Shown here one piece after another: positions 16,274 through 25,325 of a stretch of DNA of 42,960 bases. The number at the start of each line of letters is the position of its first letter. The stretch's first letter is position 1. The notes under the pieces were generated by a model that saw nothing but the letters and a program-made list of their open reading frames with translations, did not search any database and was not told the origin of the DNA. The stretch covers positions 1-42,960 of the forward strand of contig CANQYH010000001.1 in the NCBI GenBank assembly GCA_947628025.1, given 5' to 3'. This stretch comes from an uncultured Lachnospiraceae bacterium. Its GTDB lineage: Bacteria; Bacillota; Clostridia; Lachnospirales; Lachnospiraceae. The translations under genes and the position numbers were made by a program.

Positions 16274-16455
16274 GAACCTGTCCAAAAGAGGGTACAGCAC
16301 TGGCGCACAACGTATGTAAGTTTTTCGGAATTACAAAAGTTTTACAAAATATTATTGTTTTAATCCCCTATTATTTTAACATAAATAATGAAATCTTTGT
16401 ATTTAGTGTATTATACAAATATTTTGCCAATTAAAGATATGAATATAAAATTTTA

Positions 16456-16484
16456 TTGTATCATTGTGCGTTTTCGTGTATAAT
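16456..16484 (+). promoter_or_regulatory. Promoter at the head of the defence operon (TTGTAT - 17 - TATAAT)
   Basis: TTGTAT (16456-16461) and a perfect TATAAT (16479-16484) have 17-base spacing. It is the only strong promoter seen before a run of about 22 kb of co-directional genes with no gap above 40 bases, so it probably drives much of the array. Confidence 0.6.
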
Positions 16485-16493
16485 GATTACATG

Positions 16494-16509
16494 GTATAGT
16501 ATACGTATA
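16494..16509 (+). promoter_or_regulatory. Overlapping palindromes, possible operator
   Basis: GTATAGTATAC (16494-16504) is a perfect palindrome about its centre base, and TATACGTATA (16500-16509) is a perfect even palindrome overlapping it. They lie just downstream of the -10, where a repressor would block transcription. The adjacent XRE-type regulator is the natural candidate to bind here; binding itself is inference. Confidence 0.4.
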
Positions 16510-16556
16510 TTTCATAAGTATTTTTTTATTTCAAGAAGAGTTGGACAGGGGTAATC

Positions 16557-16884
16557 ATGAAAGAACTAGGGAAGCATTTGGCAGAGCTGAGAAAGAAAAA
16601 CCATTATAAACAAAAAGATCTGGCAAAGGAATTAAATGTATCACAACAGGTTATTAGTAACATAGAACGAGGTTTTCATAGATATTCTAAAGAAAATGGC
16701 AGATCTATATGGCATTTCACTGGATTATCTTGTTGATCGAAATTTTTCTGCCCAGGGAGAAACCGATGTCGAGCAAAAAATAATTAATTATATTAAGAAA
16801 ATGGATGATAAAGGAAAGGAACTGAGCTTGGGACTGGTGAGCCAAGTAGTTCAGCATCAAGGTAATGACAATGGCAGCAAATAG
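16557..16884 (+). pseudogene. XRE-family regulator, broken by a frameshift
   Basis: The ATG at 16557 starts a clear helix-turn-helix domain (KQKDLAKELNVSQQVISNIERG) that runs out of frame after about residue 41 and stops at 16734-16736. The rest of the family pattern (DILKKMADLYGISLDYLVD) continues in the +1 frame from about 16681 to the stop at 16884. Between the ERG and DIL motifs only two codons plus one base remain, where relatives have about four to six residues, so a small deletion of 8 or 11 bases fits. If intact, the protein would be about 110 residues and would control the operon. Sequencing error or programmed frameshifting are alternatives. Confidence 0.75.
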
Positions 16885-18262
16885 TTATTTCAATGAAAAT
16901 ACACTGGAAGAATTAATGGAAGAAATTCAATATGTCTATCGATCGGATGACAGACCATGGGTTATAGGGTACAGTGGCGGGAAAGATTCCACTACCGTAG
17001 TTGAACTTGTCTATAAGATGCTGCAGTCATTACCGGATTGGTTGCGGCATAAGAATGTCTACATTGTTTCTTCGGATACACGGATTGAAAATCCGTTAAT
17101 AAAGATATATCTCAATAGAATGAATGATTTGATCGGGAAAGCAGCGGAACGAGATGGACTTCCCATTAAAACAACGATGGTCATGCCGCCAGCGGATAAT
17201 TCATTTTGGGCGAATGTGATCGGAAGAGGCTTTCCAACGCCAAGAGTGAACGGAACTTTCAGATGGTGCACAGACAGACTGAAAATCAATCCGAGCGCTG
17301 ATTATATCCGCGAGGTTATAAAGAATGAGGGACAAGAAGTTGTCGTTTTATTAGGAGTAAGGAAAGCGGAAAGCGAAGCCCGAAGACGGAGAATTGAGGG
17401 AAGAGAGCTTGCTAATCGACTCATGAACCGCCATGAAACGATACAGGACGCATATGTTTACAATCCTATTGTTGAACTCACAACGGACGATGTCTGGGAT
17501 GTTCTGTTGAATCTTGACGGCGGAAAAACCCCTTGGGGATCCAACAATAACGAACTGGTTGCGCTTTATTCGGATGCGGATAGCGGCGAATGTCCTTTTG
17601 CCGGCGTGCATGCAGGCGGCCAGACGCAATCCTGTGGAAATTCACGCTTTGGATGTTGGGTTTGTACGGTTGTAAAGGAAGATAAATCTTTAAATGGGTT
17701 TATTAAGAGCGGACACAGAGAGCTTATCCCTCTTGCGGAATTCAGAACCTGGCTGATGAGTATTCGTGATATAGACGAATATCGTGAGAAGAAGCGACGG
17801 AATGGAACTGTATACAGAACTAAAACAGGAGAGATGGGCTATGGCCCGTTTACCTGGGAGGCCCGGCAGTTAATACTTACAATGCTGATAGAGACACAAA
17901 GGAAGATGGGCTATGAATTGATCTCGGTTGAGGAGCTTAAGGCGATAGACGAAATATGGGACGCAGAGCTGGATCTGTCCAGGCGGACTCTTGTTGAATT
18001 ATATGAAAAGCTGACAGGTGAGAAACTGCCATGGTATCAATATAAAGAGCCTCTGATCGATGCCGAGACGGTAATGGAATTGGAAGAACTGGCCGAAGCG
18101 AATGAGGTTCCGTTTGATCTGGTGCGAAATGTCATTTTATCCGTATACCAGAATAAGAACTATTCAAACCAGAGGATAATGAAAGAGGCAGTAGAGAAGC
18201 TGCTGAATCAGCAGTGGCTTCATGACGACATTTTAAAGGAGATTGAAGATGAAAATAAATAG
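16871..18262 (+). CDS. dndC: DNA phosphorothioation protein DndC (PAPS-reductase-like)
   Basis: DndC takes sulfur from the cysteine desulfurase and, using ATP, helps place it in the DNA backbone as a phosphorothioate. The 463-residue product has the PP-loop SGGKDST at 35-41, the conserved 'RWCTDRLKI' segment near 132, and a cysteine cluster C241, C255, C262, C265 (CGN...GCWVC) that fits its [4Fe-4S] site. The first in-frame ATG is at 16865, but 16871 is better spaced from AAGGT. It overlaps the broken regulator frame by 14 bases, and its end overlaps dndD. It is the first gene of the modification module. Confidence 0.93.
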   Translation: MAANSYFNENTLEELMEEIQYVYRSDDRPWVIGYSGGKDSTTVVELVYKMLQSLPDWLRHKNVYIVSSDTRIENPLIKIYLNRMNDLIGKAAERDGLPIKTTMVMPPADNSFWANVIGRGFPTPRVNGTFRWCTDRLKINPSADYIREVIKNEGQEVVVLLGVRKAESEARRRRIEGRELANRLMNRHETIQDAYVYNPIVELTTDDVWDVLLNLDGGKTPWGSNNNELVALYSDADSGECPFAGVHAGGQTQSCGNSRFGCWVCTVVKEDKSLNGFIKSGHRELIPLAEFRTWLMSIRDIDEYREKKRRNGTVYRTKTGEMGYGPFTWEARQLILTMLIETQRKMGYELISVEELKAIDEIWDAELDLSRRTLVELYEKLTGEKLPWYQYKEPLIDAETVMELEELAEANEVPFDLVRNVILSVYQNKNYSNQRIMKEAVEKLLNQQWLHDDILKEIEDENK

Positions 18263-20390
18263 AATATCGCTATATAACTTCAGCTCCTTTGAAGGATTAA
18301 ATGAATTTGATTTTTCAGTTGAAGAAGATGGAAAAAATATCATACTTATTGGCGGGAAGAACGGAGCCGGCAAGACATCCTTATTTTCTGCTATCAAAAT
18401 AGCGCTGTACGGACCGCTGGCATTTGGATATGTGGGTATTAATCCGCACTATATTGCTAAAATCAAAGATTGCATCAATTCGAGAGCGTTTCAGACTAAA
18501 AAGGTAGAGGCAAGTGTTCAGATAGACATCTCTATCCTGGTCGAAAGAGAGATAAAGCAATATGAGATAACAAGAGAATGGGACTACAGTGGTCAGAAAC
18601 TCATAGAGAACTACTATGTAACAACAGAAGGCAGAACACTCTCGGAACAGGAACTGTCCTATTTCCAGAATTATCTTCAAAGCTTAGTGCCGCCGGATCT
18701 GTTTGAGTTTTTCTTTTTTGATGGGGAAGAGGTGGGAAGTTTATTTTCCACAAGATCATATAACACATATGTGCGAAATGCGGTATATGTCCTTTGCGGC
18801 TTAGATGTCTATGAGATTATTCGAAAATACACACGCAGCTATGCTGGAAAAGCGTCTACGGAGGACGAAGCAAAGATACTCAGAGAGTATGAAAAGATAA
18901 AAAACTCTGTCGAAGCCGCTGAAAAAGCAAAAGAGAACTCTGTAATTGAGATCGAAAATCTTCAGCGTGAACTCGATCAGACAGAAACGGATTTGATCGA
19001 ACTGGAAACAGCTTTCAAAAATGCAGGAGGTCTGACGGAAAGAACAAGAAAAAAGCTGGCCCAGGAATTTGAAGCGGCTGAGAGAGTAAAAGCTGAAAAC
19101 TCAGCTAAAATAAAGATTTTTGTTGAAGACCTTATGCCTTTTTATATAGTAAGAGGGTTTAATGAGAGAGTTGCAAAACAGTTAGAAATCGAGGAGAAGG
19201 GTGAAATTTACAGCTATGTTCAAAAACAGTTGAATGCCAGAGACATCCAGAACGCTTTTACGGGAGTAATCCCTGAGGGTTTCGCTGATGCATTGATCAA
19301 GCTGCTATTGGAAAAGCTTAAGCCTGAAGGACTTAGCGAGGATGCAGTGCCTCTTTATGATCTTTCAAAAGAGGAGACGAATCGTGTAAATGCCATGATT
19401 TCCTCCATATCTGGTTTTGATGCTCCTGGGATGGTGGATATAGTCAGACAGAAACAAAAGGCCGCTGACCAGACTACGGAAATTAACCGAACCCTGAAAA
19501 ATGCGATTACAGATGAAGACGCAACACAATATATTGGAAAAGAAAACGAACTTCTGCTAAAGAAAGATAAGTTGAAGCAGAAATTATATGAAAAGAGTGC
19601 GGAGTTAGAGCAGCTTAAAACACGTCTTTCTGAACGGGAAGTAGTGCGTGAGCGCACATGGCAGCAGGTAAAGGATGTTGCCCAGAATAAGCATGTATAT
19701 GAGCTGAGTGCCGGCTTGTCGGCAATGATGGATATCCTGCTGGATAATAAGACCGTAGAAATTAGGAGGAAACTTGAGCAGCTGATCGTCGGTAATTTGA
19801 GGAAAATATATCGAAAGAACAATTTGATTACTCATATTGAAATAGATGAGGACTTTCAGTTTAATCTATACCAGGATGCTTCCTACAGTGCTGGAGAACT
19901 AGCATATCTTTTGGAGAATCTTGGAAAGACAGAGTTTGCAGTGCTGATAGGAAAGCATGGAATGGAGACGCTTTCTGAAATATATAATGCGGATTCTGTT
20001 AATATACTCCAAAGGAGCCTGTTATTTCATCCATCAGATCAGTTTGAGCTTTATAAAAATATTGATCTTAACAGACTTTCGAAAGGCGAAAGACAGATAT
20101 TTATTTTGGCATTGTATTGGGCGATCATTGAACTTTCCGGACGGGATATACCATTTGTTATTGACACGCCGTATGCGAGGATAGATGCTAATCATAGAAA
20201 AGAGATATCTGAAAAGTTTTTCCCCAATATCAGTAAACAGGTTGTTATTCTGTCTACGGATGAAGAAATAAATGAAGAGTTTTATGGAATCATCAAACCA
20301 TATATAGCCAGAGAGTATTTGCTGATCAATGAGGAAGACCAAAACAGAACAACCATAATGAACCATTATTTTTTTGAGGTGGAGGAATGA
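18249..20390 (+). CDS. dndD: DNA phosphorothioation ATPase DndD (SMC/Rad50-like)
   Basis: DndD is the ABC/SMC-type ATPase of the phosphorothioation complex, thought to bind or nick DNA so that sulfur can be inserted. The 713-residue product has Walker A GGKNGAGKTS (35-44) and the family motif 'FFFDGEEV' near 155. A long coiled-coil middle follows (about 220-280 and 410-480), then the ABC signature LSKGER (610-615) and Walker B PFVIDTP (635-641). AAGGAG at 18236-18241 supports the ATG at 18249; a TTG six bases upstream is less likely. It overlaps dndC by 14 bases and dndE by 4. Confidence 0.92.
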   Translation: MKINRISLYNFSSFEGLNEFDFSVEEDGKNIILIGGKNGAGKTSLFSAIKIALYGPLAFGYVGINPHYIAKIKDCINSRAFQTKKVEASVQIDISILVEREIKQYEITREWDYSGQKLIENYYVTTEGRTLSEQELSYFQNYLQSLVPPDLFEFFFFDGEEVGSLFSTRSYNTYVRNAVYVLCGLDVYEIIRKYTRSYAGKASTEDEAKILREYEKIKNSVEAAEKAKENSVIEIENLQRELDQTETDLIELETAFKNAGGLTERTRKKLAQEFEAAERVKAENSAKIKIFVEDLMPFYIVRGFNERVAKQLEIEEKGEIYSYVQKQLNARDIQNAFTGVIPEGFADALIKLLLEKLKPEGLSEDAVPLYDLSKEETNRVNAMISSISGFDAPGMVDIVRQKQKAADQTTEINRTLKNAITDEDATQYIGKENELLLKKDKLKQKLYEKSAELEQLKTRLSEREVVRERTWQQVKDVAQNKHVYELSAGLSAMMDILLDNKTVEIRRKLEQLIVGNLRKIYRKNNLITHIEIDEDFQFNLYQDASYSAGELAYLLENLGKTEFAVLIGKHGMETLSEIYNADSVNILQRSLLFHPSDQFELYKNIDLNRLSKGERQIFILALYWAIIELSGRDIPFVIDTPYARIDANHRKEISEKFFPNISKQVVILSTDEEINEEFYGIIKPYIAREYLLINEEDQNRTTIMNHYFFEVEE

Positions 20391-20767
20391 TTTTTAGATT
20401 AAAAACGTCCAGAAAAACACAAGAGATATTTAAAGAACTGGAAAACAGGACAAATTACAAGCCGTATACGCTTGTAAAACATGCTATTGCCTGGTCTCTG
20501 AATGAAAACACCTCTGTAGAGAATTATGAGTCTGATTCCGACGGGTTGGATTTAAACAGACAGACTATAACCGGAGATAATGAGGCATACTTTAAGGTGC
20601 TCATCGAGCAGGTTGAGGGGCGCCATCTGCCTGAGGACGAGTTTTTTCCAAAGTATGTAAAGGCGCATATTGATCGTGGGAGTGAGCTGCTGCTGGATAT
20701 GTTTAATCATGCCGGCAGTGTGGATAAATATATCCTTCAGGTTCTTGGTGTAGGAGATACAGTATGA
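20387..20767 (+). CDS. dndE: DNA phosphorothioation protein DndE
   Basis: The 126-residue helical protein matches DndE in size and position and carries the N-terminal pattern 'LKTSRKTQEIFKELE'. DndE binds nicked or duplex DNA within the Dnd complex. Its start and stop both overlap neighbours by four bases (ATGA junctions), implying tight translational coupling in dndC-D-E-A. Confidence 0.9.
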   Translation: MIFRLKTSRKTQEIFKELENRTNYKPYTLVKHAIAWSLNENTSVENYESDSDGLDLNRQTITGDNEAYFKVLIEQVEGRHLPEDEFFPKYVKAHIDRGSELLLDMFNHAGSVDKYILQVLGVGDTV

Positions 20768-21957
20768 TCTATTTTGATAACAGCGCAACATCGCCGGTCG
20801 ATCCGGAAGTTTTGGATGCAATGCTGCCTTACTTAAAAGAAGAATACGGCAACCCATCAAGCAAGTATTATTGTAAGGCTGTCAATGCCCACAATGCGGT
20901 TGCAGAAGCGCGCGAACGGGTATCGAAACTGCTTGGTGCAAGCAGTGAAGAAATTATATTTACATCAGGAGCCACAGAAAGCACGAACTTTATTATTAAA
21001 GGATACCTGGATTATCGCAAGTATTATAGGGACGGGCATAATCATGTGATTACTTCTGTCGCTGAACACAAGGCTACGCTTAATACATGCAAATACCTTA
21101 ATGGGGAGCTGTACTCGAACAACGATCCGACGATAAGTCTTTTCGGAGAGAAAAAAAGAGTGGATCGCGGCTATGAAGCAACCTTTGTAGGCGTAAGCGA
21201 GACAGGTGAGATCATGCCGGAATCAATTACCGCCGCAATCAAACCGAATACTGCGTTGGTGTCTTTGATTTATGTTAATAATGAGATCGGTACGATCAGC
21301 GATGTCAAAAGCATTGCCAGGATATGCCATCAGTATGATATAAGCATTCATTCTGACCTTACACAGGCGGTCGGCAAGATGCCTGTTAATGTCTATGATA
21401 TGCAATTGGACTATGCTTCCTGTTCTGCCCATAAAATTTATGGTCCTAAAGGAATTGGCGCGGCATTCGTGAAAGCAGATGCGTATGGGTTGGCGCCAAT
21501 TACGGCTTTGATGCATGGAGGAGAACAGGAATTCGGGGTTCGCGCTGGAACATTAGCAGTCCATAATATCGTGGGTTTTGGGAAAGCGGCGGAGATTGCT
21601 TTAAGAGATGCCAAACAGAATGAAGAAAATCTTCTCAAACTTGACAGAATACTGGTAGAAAGGATTGAAAGCATTCCCTGCCTGAGGCTGACGAATCCAA
21701 CAGATAGCAGGATGCCCGGAATTGTAAGCGTTATAGTTGAGAAAAAAGACTTTAATAACGAAAGATTTGTCAAGAAAATAAGTGATCGACTGGCACTGTC
21801 AACTGGATCGGCGTGTAGTGCTGGAGAACCTTCCTACGTGATAAAGGCGCTGGGTTTGGAGGACAAGACATCCAAAGTCTTGCGCATTACGATCAACAAA
21901 TACACAACAATGGAAGCTGTGAAAGTACTGATAGATATATTAAAGAATAATCTGTAG
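20764..21957 (+). CDS. dndA: Cysteine desulfurase DndA (NifS/IscS-like)
   Basis: This 397-residue PLP enzyme mobilises sulfur from L-cysteine for DndC. The PLP lysine is K224 in 'SAHKIYGPKG', and the persulfide-forming cysteine is C351 in 'STGSACSAGEP'. The N-terminal 'YFDNSATSPV' and 'GNPSS' are typical of the class V aminotransferase fold. It lies at the 3' end of the module and in the same direction, unlike the divergent dndA of Streptomyces-type dndA-dndBCDE clusters. The C-D-E-A order is the one described for archaeal DndCDEA systems. No dndB is present. Confidence 0.92.
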   Translation: MIYFDNSATSPVDPEVLDAMLPYLKEEYGNPSSKYYCKAVNAHNAVAEARERVSKLLGASSEEIIFTSGATESTNFIIKGYLDYRKYYRDGHNHVITSVAEHKATLNTCKYLNGELYSNNDPTISLFGEKKRVDRGYEATFVGVSETGEIMPESITAAIKPNTALVSLIYVNNEIGTISDVKSIARICHQYDISIHSDLTQAVGKMPVNVYDMQLDYASCSAHKIYGPKGIGAAFVKADAYGLAPITALMHGGEQEFGVRAGTLAVHNIVGFGKAAEIALRDAKQNEENLLKLDRILVERIESIPCLRLTNPTDSRMPGIVSVIVEKKDFNNERFVKKISDRLALSTGSACSAGEPSYVIKALGLEDKTSKVLRITINKYTTMEAVKVLIDILKNNL

Positions 21958-21969
21958 GACATAGATAGT

Positions 21970-22158
21970 GTGATTTACGAAGACAAGCTTGGCTTGAGTA
22001 AAAGATATATTCAAGCTAAGCGCAATGATACAGGAAATATAATCAGAAAGCCGCTACTACAGGCATTTATTGGTGCAACGCAGAATGTACAGAAGCTTAT
22101 GCTTAAATGCGGAATCGATTTGGAGAAAATACAAAAATATATATTGCCTATAGGGTGA
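21970..22158 (+). CDS. Possible small protein (62 aa) between dndA and the UvrD-type helicase
   Basis: A GTG start at 21970 opens a 62-codon frame. The product is basic and helical, with no cysteine cluster or known motif that I recognise. Only a weak AGG lies upstream, spaced about 11 bases. It fills the only sizeable gap (240 bases) inside the operon, which is why I list it. It could equally be untranslated spacer; an opposite-strand frame of similar length exists over the same bases. Confidence 0.3.
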   Translation: MIYEDKLGLSKRYIQAKRNDTGNIIRKPLLQAFIGATQNVQKLMLKCGIDLEKIQKYILPIG

Positions 22159-22197
22159 GCGAAGACTTTTTCGAATAGTGCCAGGGGGATAACATTC

Positions 22198-25100
22198 ATG
22201 GCAATAATGATCGATCGAAAACCGGAATACAGAGGCGAGGAACTTGTGTGGGAGAGTTTTTCAAAAAACTTGCCAAATGATGTCGTTGTTTATACTCACA
22301 GAGAAGTAGTAAATGGCGATGAGTGTGATTTTGCGCTTTTGATCAAAAATTGTGGGATTCTCATAATTGAAGTTAAAGGATGGTTAGCGAAGTATATTTT
22401 TGATGTCACTAATGATGGTAATGTAGTATTAACCAACGATTCTTCTGATGAGAAAAAAATACAGGGTTCTCCCAGAATTCAAGCAAGGAAGTATAGATTT
22501 CAGTGGTTGAATTTTATCCAGGACAGGCTTGGATTTAGTCCACTTGTGCTTCATATGGTGTGCTATCCATTTATTTCGGAGAAAGAATACCATGATACGC
22601 ACCTAGACATTTTGTCAGACAGGAATATAACTTTATTTGCCGAGGATATTAAAGATCCGGTCAAGTTGGGCCGGAAAATTGATAGTTGGTTTAGTGCAAA
22701 GAAAAGTATTGTCTCTACAGTGTTCAATGATGCATGTATGTGTATGGTGAGGCAGTTGCTAGAACCCTCTTTTCAGGTTGGCAATAAAGAAATTTTGACT
22801 ATTTCTGACGCTTATTCAAAGTTGCTGATATATGGAAGAGATATTACATCCAAGGATGAAGATGCACTTGTAAAGGCATATTTTGCGGGAACTAAGATTA
22901 TTGTTTTTGTGCGTCATACAGAAGAAATAGAAAGAATAGCAAAATGGATTCAAGATGGACTAATTGAACGGAAACTAATTGCAGAAAAAGGGAATATAAG
23001 GCTCGCGAATCCTGATGAGAAGCAAGCTGCAATCTGGAAAGCAGGCGAAAGAACTTTCAGGTTATTTAATTTTGAAACATATCTTTCAGATAGCATAAAT
23101 GATCTGGATAGAGATATTGTGATTACTGAAGGCAAATTTGGAGAAGATGAAGACAGGATTCTGCGTCAGCTTAACAGGACAACCAGTTTTAACTATGAAC
23201 AATTCTGCGTTGAACATGCGGACATCGATACGAATATTCTTGTAAGAGCTGGTGCCGGGACAGGAAAAACTTATTCTATGGTTTCGCGTGTCGCGTTTCT
23301 TTGCAATACCCGGAAAATGGCCATATACAATTTGGTGGATGATGTGGCTATGATCACATTTACAAATGATGCTGCGGATAATATGAAAAAACGTTTGAAA
23401 CGGTTATTTATGAACTACTATCTTCTTACAAGAAAGAGCCGTTTTTTGCATGACATAGAATCCGTTGATATAATGCAGATTTCTACGATACATAAATTTG
23501 CGAAATCCATTATCCAGGCATCTTCCGTTGAATTTGGACTAGGGCACGATTTTTCAATTACCTCGAGTATATATGCGAAAGAGCAGCTCTATGAAAAACA
23601 TCTTAACGCCTATTTGGTACATAAGTTGGATGAAGATCAGAATTTTTATCGTAAATTACGTATGCCAGTGCGCAAATTTCGCAGATTACTCATGAATTTT
23701 GCAAAGCAGTTATATGATAAAAGCTGTGATATTAAAAAAATTTCTCCGGAGGAGTTTGGGAGTTTTAATGAGTTTGCGTTCTTTAATGAGGTTATTTCTG
23801 AGGTTATTATTCCTGCCGAAGTAGAATACAGTCAGCAGATAACATCAAAGAACAAGATAGATTTGAAAGAATGTATGATTCTCTTAAATAATGCCGTTTA
23901 TGGGTCTTTCAAGGATAAATGCGATTTGAAATATCGATACCTGTTTGTTGACGAATTTCAGGACACAGATGATATTCAGATTGATTCAATACTGAAGCTT
24001 CAGGAGATAATCTCTGGTCTCAAGCTTTTTGTAGTAGGAGATATCAAGCAGAGCATTTACCGTTTTAGGGGTGCGACAGACAGCGCTTTCTCCAGAGTCA
24101 GAAAGGATACTGCCGATTGGCGTGAAATTTCATTAACAACGAATTACAGATCGGATTATAGGTTGTTAAAGAAACTTGATAGGATATTCTCTGATATGGG
24201 GAAAAAAGGGTTCTTTAAATTTACAGCTGACACAGACAGTATCGAAAGTACGATACTTACCGCTGTGCAGGAAGCGGATATTATCAAAAAGATAGAATAC
24301 TCCGGCAACAATAAAGATGAACACATGGAGGTACTGTTCCGGGAGATTCGGAACCAGGAAGCGCTTATAGAATCATACGAAGAAAACGGACATCTAACCG
24401 ATCAGGAAAAGATAATCGCTATACTTGTCCGTGAAAACTGGCAGATAGAAAATATCCTTCAAGAGTCCAGAAAACGAGGAATATACGTAGAGACAGAGAT
24501 AGGAGGAGATTTGTATCAACTGTCTCCGGCTCTGGACCTGTATAAGCTTGTATTGGCACTCATGAACCCCAAAGATCCTGTGGTATTATATAATTTGATT
24601 TTATCAAACTATATCAACTTAAATTTAGATATTCAAGGGCTCCATGGATTAAAGAAAGAAGAGAAAGCCGATGAATTGATAAAAGCCATAAATGTTTTCC
24701 TGACTGAAAATGGCGGACTAACATGGGATGCGATTATTAAAGATCTGAAGATAAAGCCCGTGTTGGTGTTGCTCCGGGATATTTATGAAACATTGCAGCC
24801 CTGGCAGAAGTATTCTGCGGATGAGACAGGGCAAAAGTTTTATAAGGCAAATTACGAACTGGTTCTTGAAAAGATTATCAAGGCCTACAGTATGGATTAT
24901 CTTACATTGAACGTTATGGAAAACAGTCTGCATATAAATATTCTTACAAGGCAAGAAGAACTGGCGAGGAACGTTGCCGGAGAATCCAATAGGATCCGGG
25001 TACTTTGCACGACCATACATAAGTCTAAGGGGCTGGAATATGGAACGGTTATACTTCCTTACGCGAAAGAAGATATATCTATAAACAAATCCCTGTTGGA

Positions 25101-25323
25101 TGTTGTTTACTCCAATCATAAGCTGGCATATGGGATGAGAATAGATGGATCAACACGCTATTATAATTCCAATTATGATATTAAGGAAGAAAAATCTCAG
25201 AGAATACAGGAAGAGTCCAGAATTTTATATGTTGCATTGACGCGAGCGATCCGGAATGTTGTCTGGATGAAAGATCGCGATTCTAATAGTCCGGTATCAT
25301 GGCAGAAAATGATGGAGGCGTAA
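22198..25323 (+). CDS. NERD-nuclease/UvrD-type helicase fusion (AddA-like)
   Basis: The 1041-residue protein begins with a NERD nuclease domain (about 8-160) whose likely catalytic residues are D41, D44 and the EVK at 58-60. It continues as a superfamily 1A helicase: Walker A AGAGTGKT (351-358), 'QISTIHKFAKSI', DEFQD from 585, 'VGDIKQSIYRFRG' near 615, 'TTIHKSKGLEYG' near 940, and motif VI YVALTRA near 1011. It ends soon after motif VI, without the C-terminal RecB-type nuclease domain that AddA carries. AGGGGG precedes the ATG. The next gene looks AddB-like, so the two probably form a helicase-nuclease complex acting on DNA ends, perhaps on unmodified foreign DNA. Confidence 0.85.
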   Translation: MAIMIDRKPEYRGEELVWESFSKNLPNDVVVYTHREVVNGDECDFALLIKNCGILIIEVKGWLAKYIFDVTNDGNVVLTNDSSDEKKIQGSPRIQARKYRFQWLNFIQDRLGFSPLVLHMVCYPFISEKEYHDTHLDILSDRNITLFAEDIKDPVKLGRKIDSWFSAKKSIVSTVFNDACMCMVRQLLEPSFQVGNKEILTISDAYSKLLIYGRDITSKDEDALVKAYFAGTKIIVFVRHTEEIERIAKWIQDGLIERKLIAEKGNIRLANPDEKQAAIWKAGERTFRLFNFETYLSDSINDLDRDIVITEGKFGEDEDRILRQLNRTTSFNYEQFCVEHADIDTNILVRAGAGTGKTYSMVSRVAFLCNTRKMAIYNLVDDVAMITFTNDAADNMKKRLKRLFMNYYLLTRKSRFLHDIESVDIMQISTIHKFAKSIIQASSVEFGLGHDFSITSSIYAKEQLYEKHLNAYLVHKLDEDQNFYRKLRMPVRKFRRLLMNFAKQLYDKSCDIKKISPEEFGSFNEFAFFNEVISEVIIPAEVEYSQQITSKNKIDLKECMILLNNAVYGSFKDKCDLKYRYLFVDEFQDTDDIQIDSILKLQEIISGLKLFVVGDIKQSIYRFRGATDSAFSRVRKDTADWREISLTTNYRSDYRLLKKLDRIFSDMGKKGFFKFTADTDSIESTILTAVQEADIIKKIEYSGNNKDEHMEVLFREIRNQEALIESYEENGHLTDQEKIIAILVRENWQIENILQESRKRGIYVETEIGGDLYQLSPALDLYKLVLALMNPKDPVVLYNLILSNYINLNLDIQGLHGLKKEEKADELIKAINVFLTENGGLTWDAIIKDLKIKPVLVLLRDIYETLQPWQKYSADETGQKFYKANYELVLEKIIKAYSMDYLTLNVMENSLHINILTRQEELARNVAGESNRIRVLCTTIHKSKGLEYGTVILPYAKEDISINKSLLDVVYSNHKLAYGMRIDGSTRYYNSNYDIKEEKSQRIQEESRILYVALTRAIRNVVWMKDRDSNSPVSWQKMMEA

Positions 25324-25325
25324 CG

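Larger units (their letters stand above)
16274..16556. other. AT-rich island edge with no gene
   Basis: No coding sequence is supported. Composition changes abruptly here from GC-rich core to AT-rich DNA, marking the left border of the island. Its 3' part holds the promoter and palindromes that precede the regulator gene. Confidence 0.6.

Noticed and set aside
16871..18262. A housekeeping PAPS reductase (CysH) rather than DndC
   Set aside because: The Cys cluster, length and adjacency to dndD, dndE and a cysteine desulfurase identify DndC.
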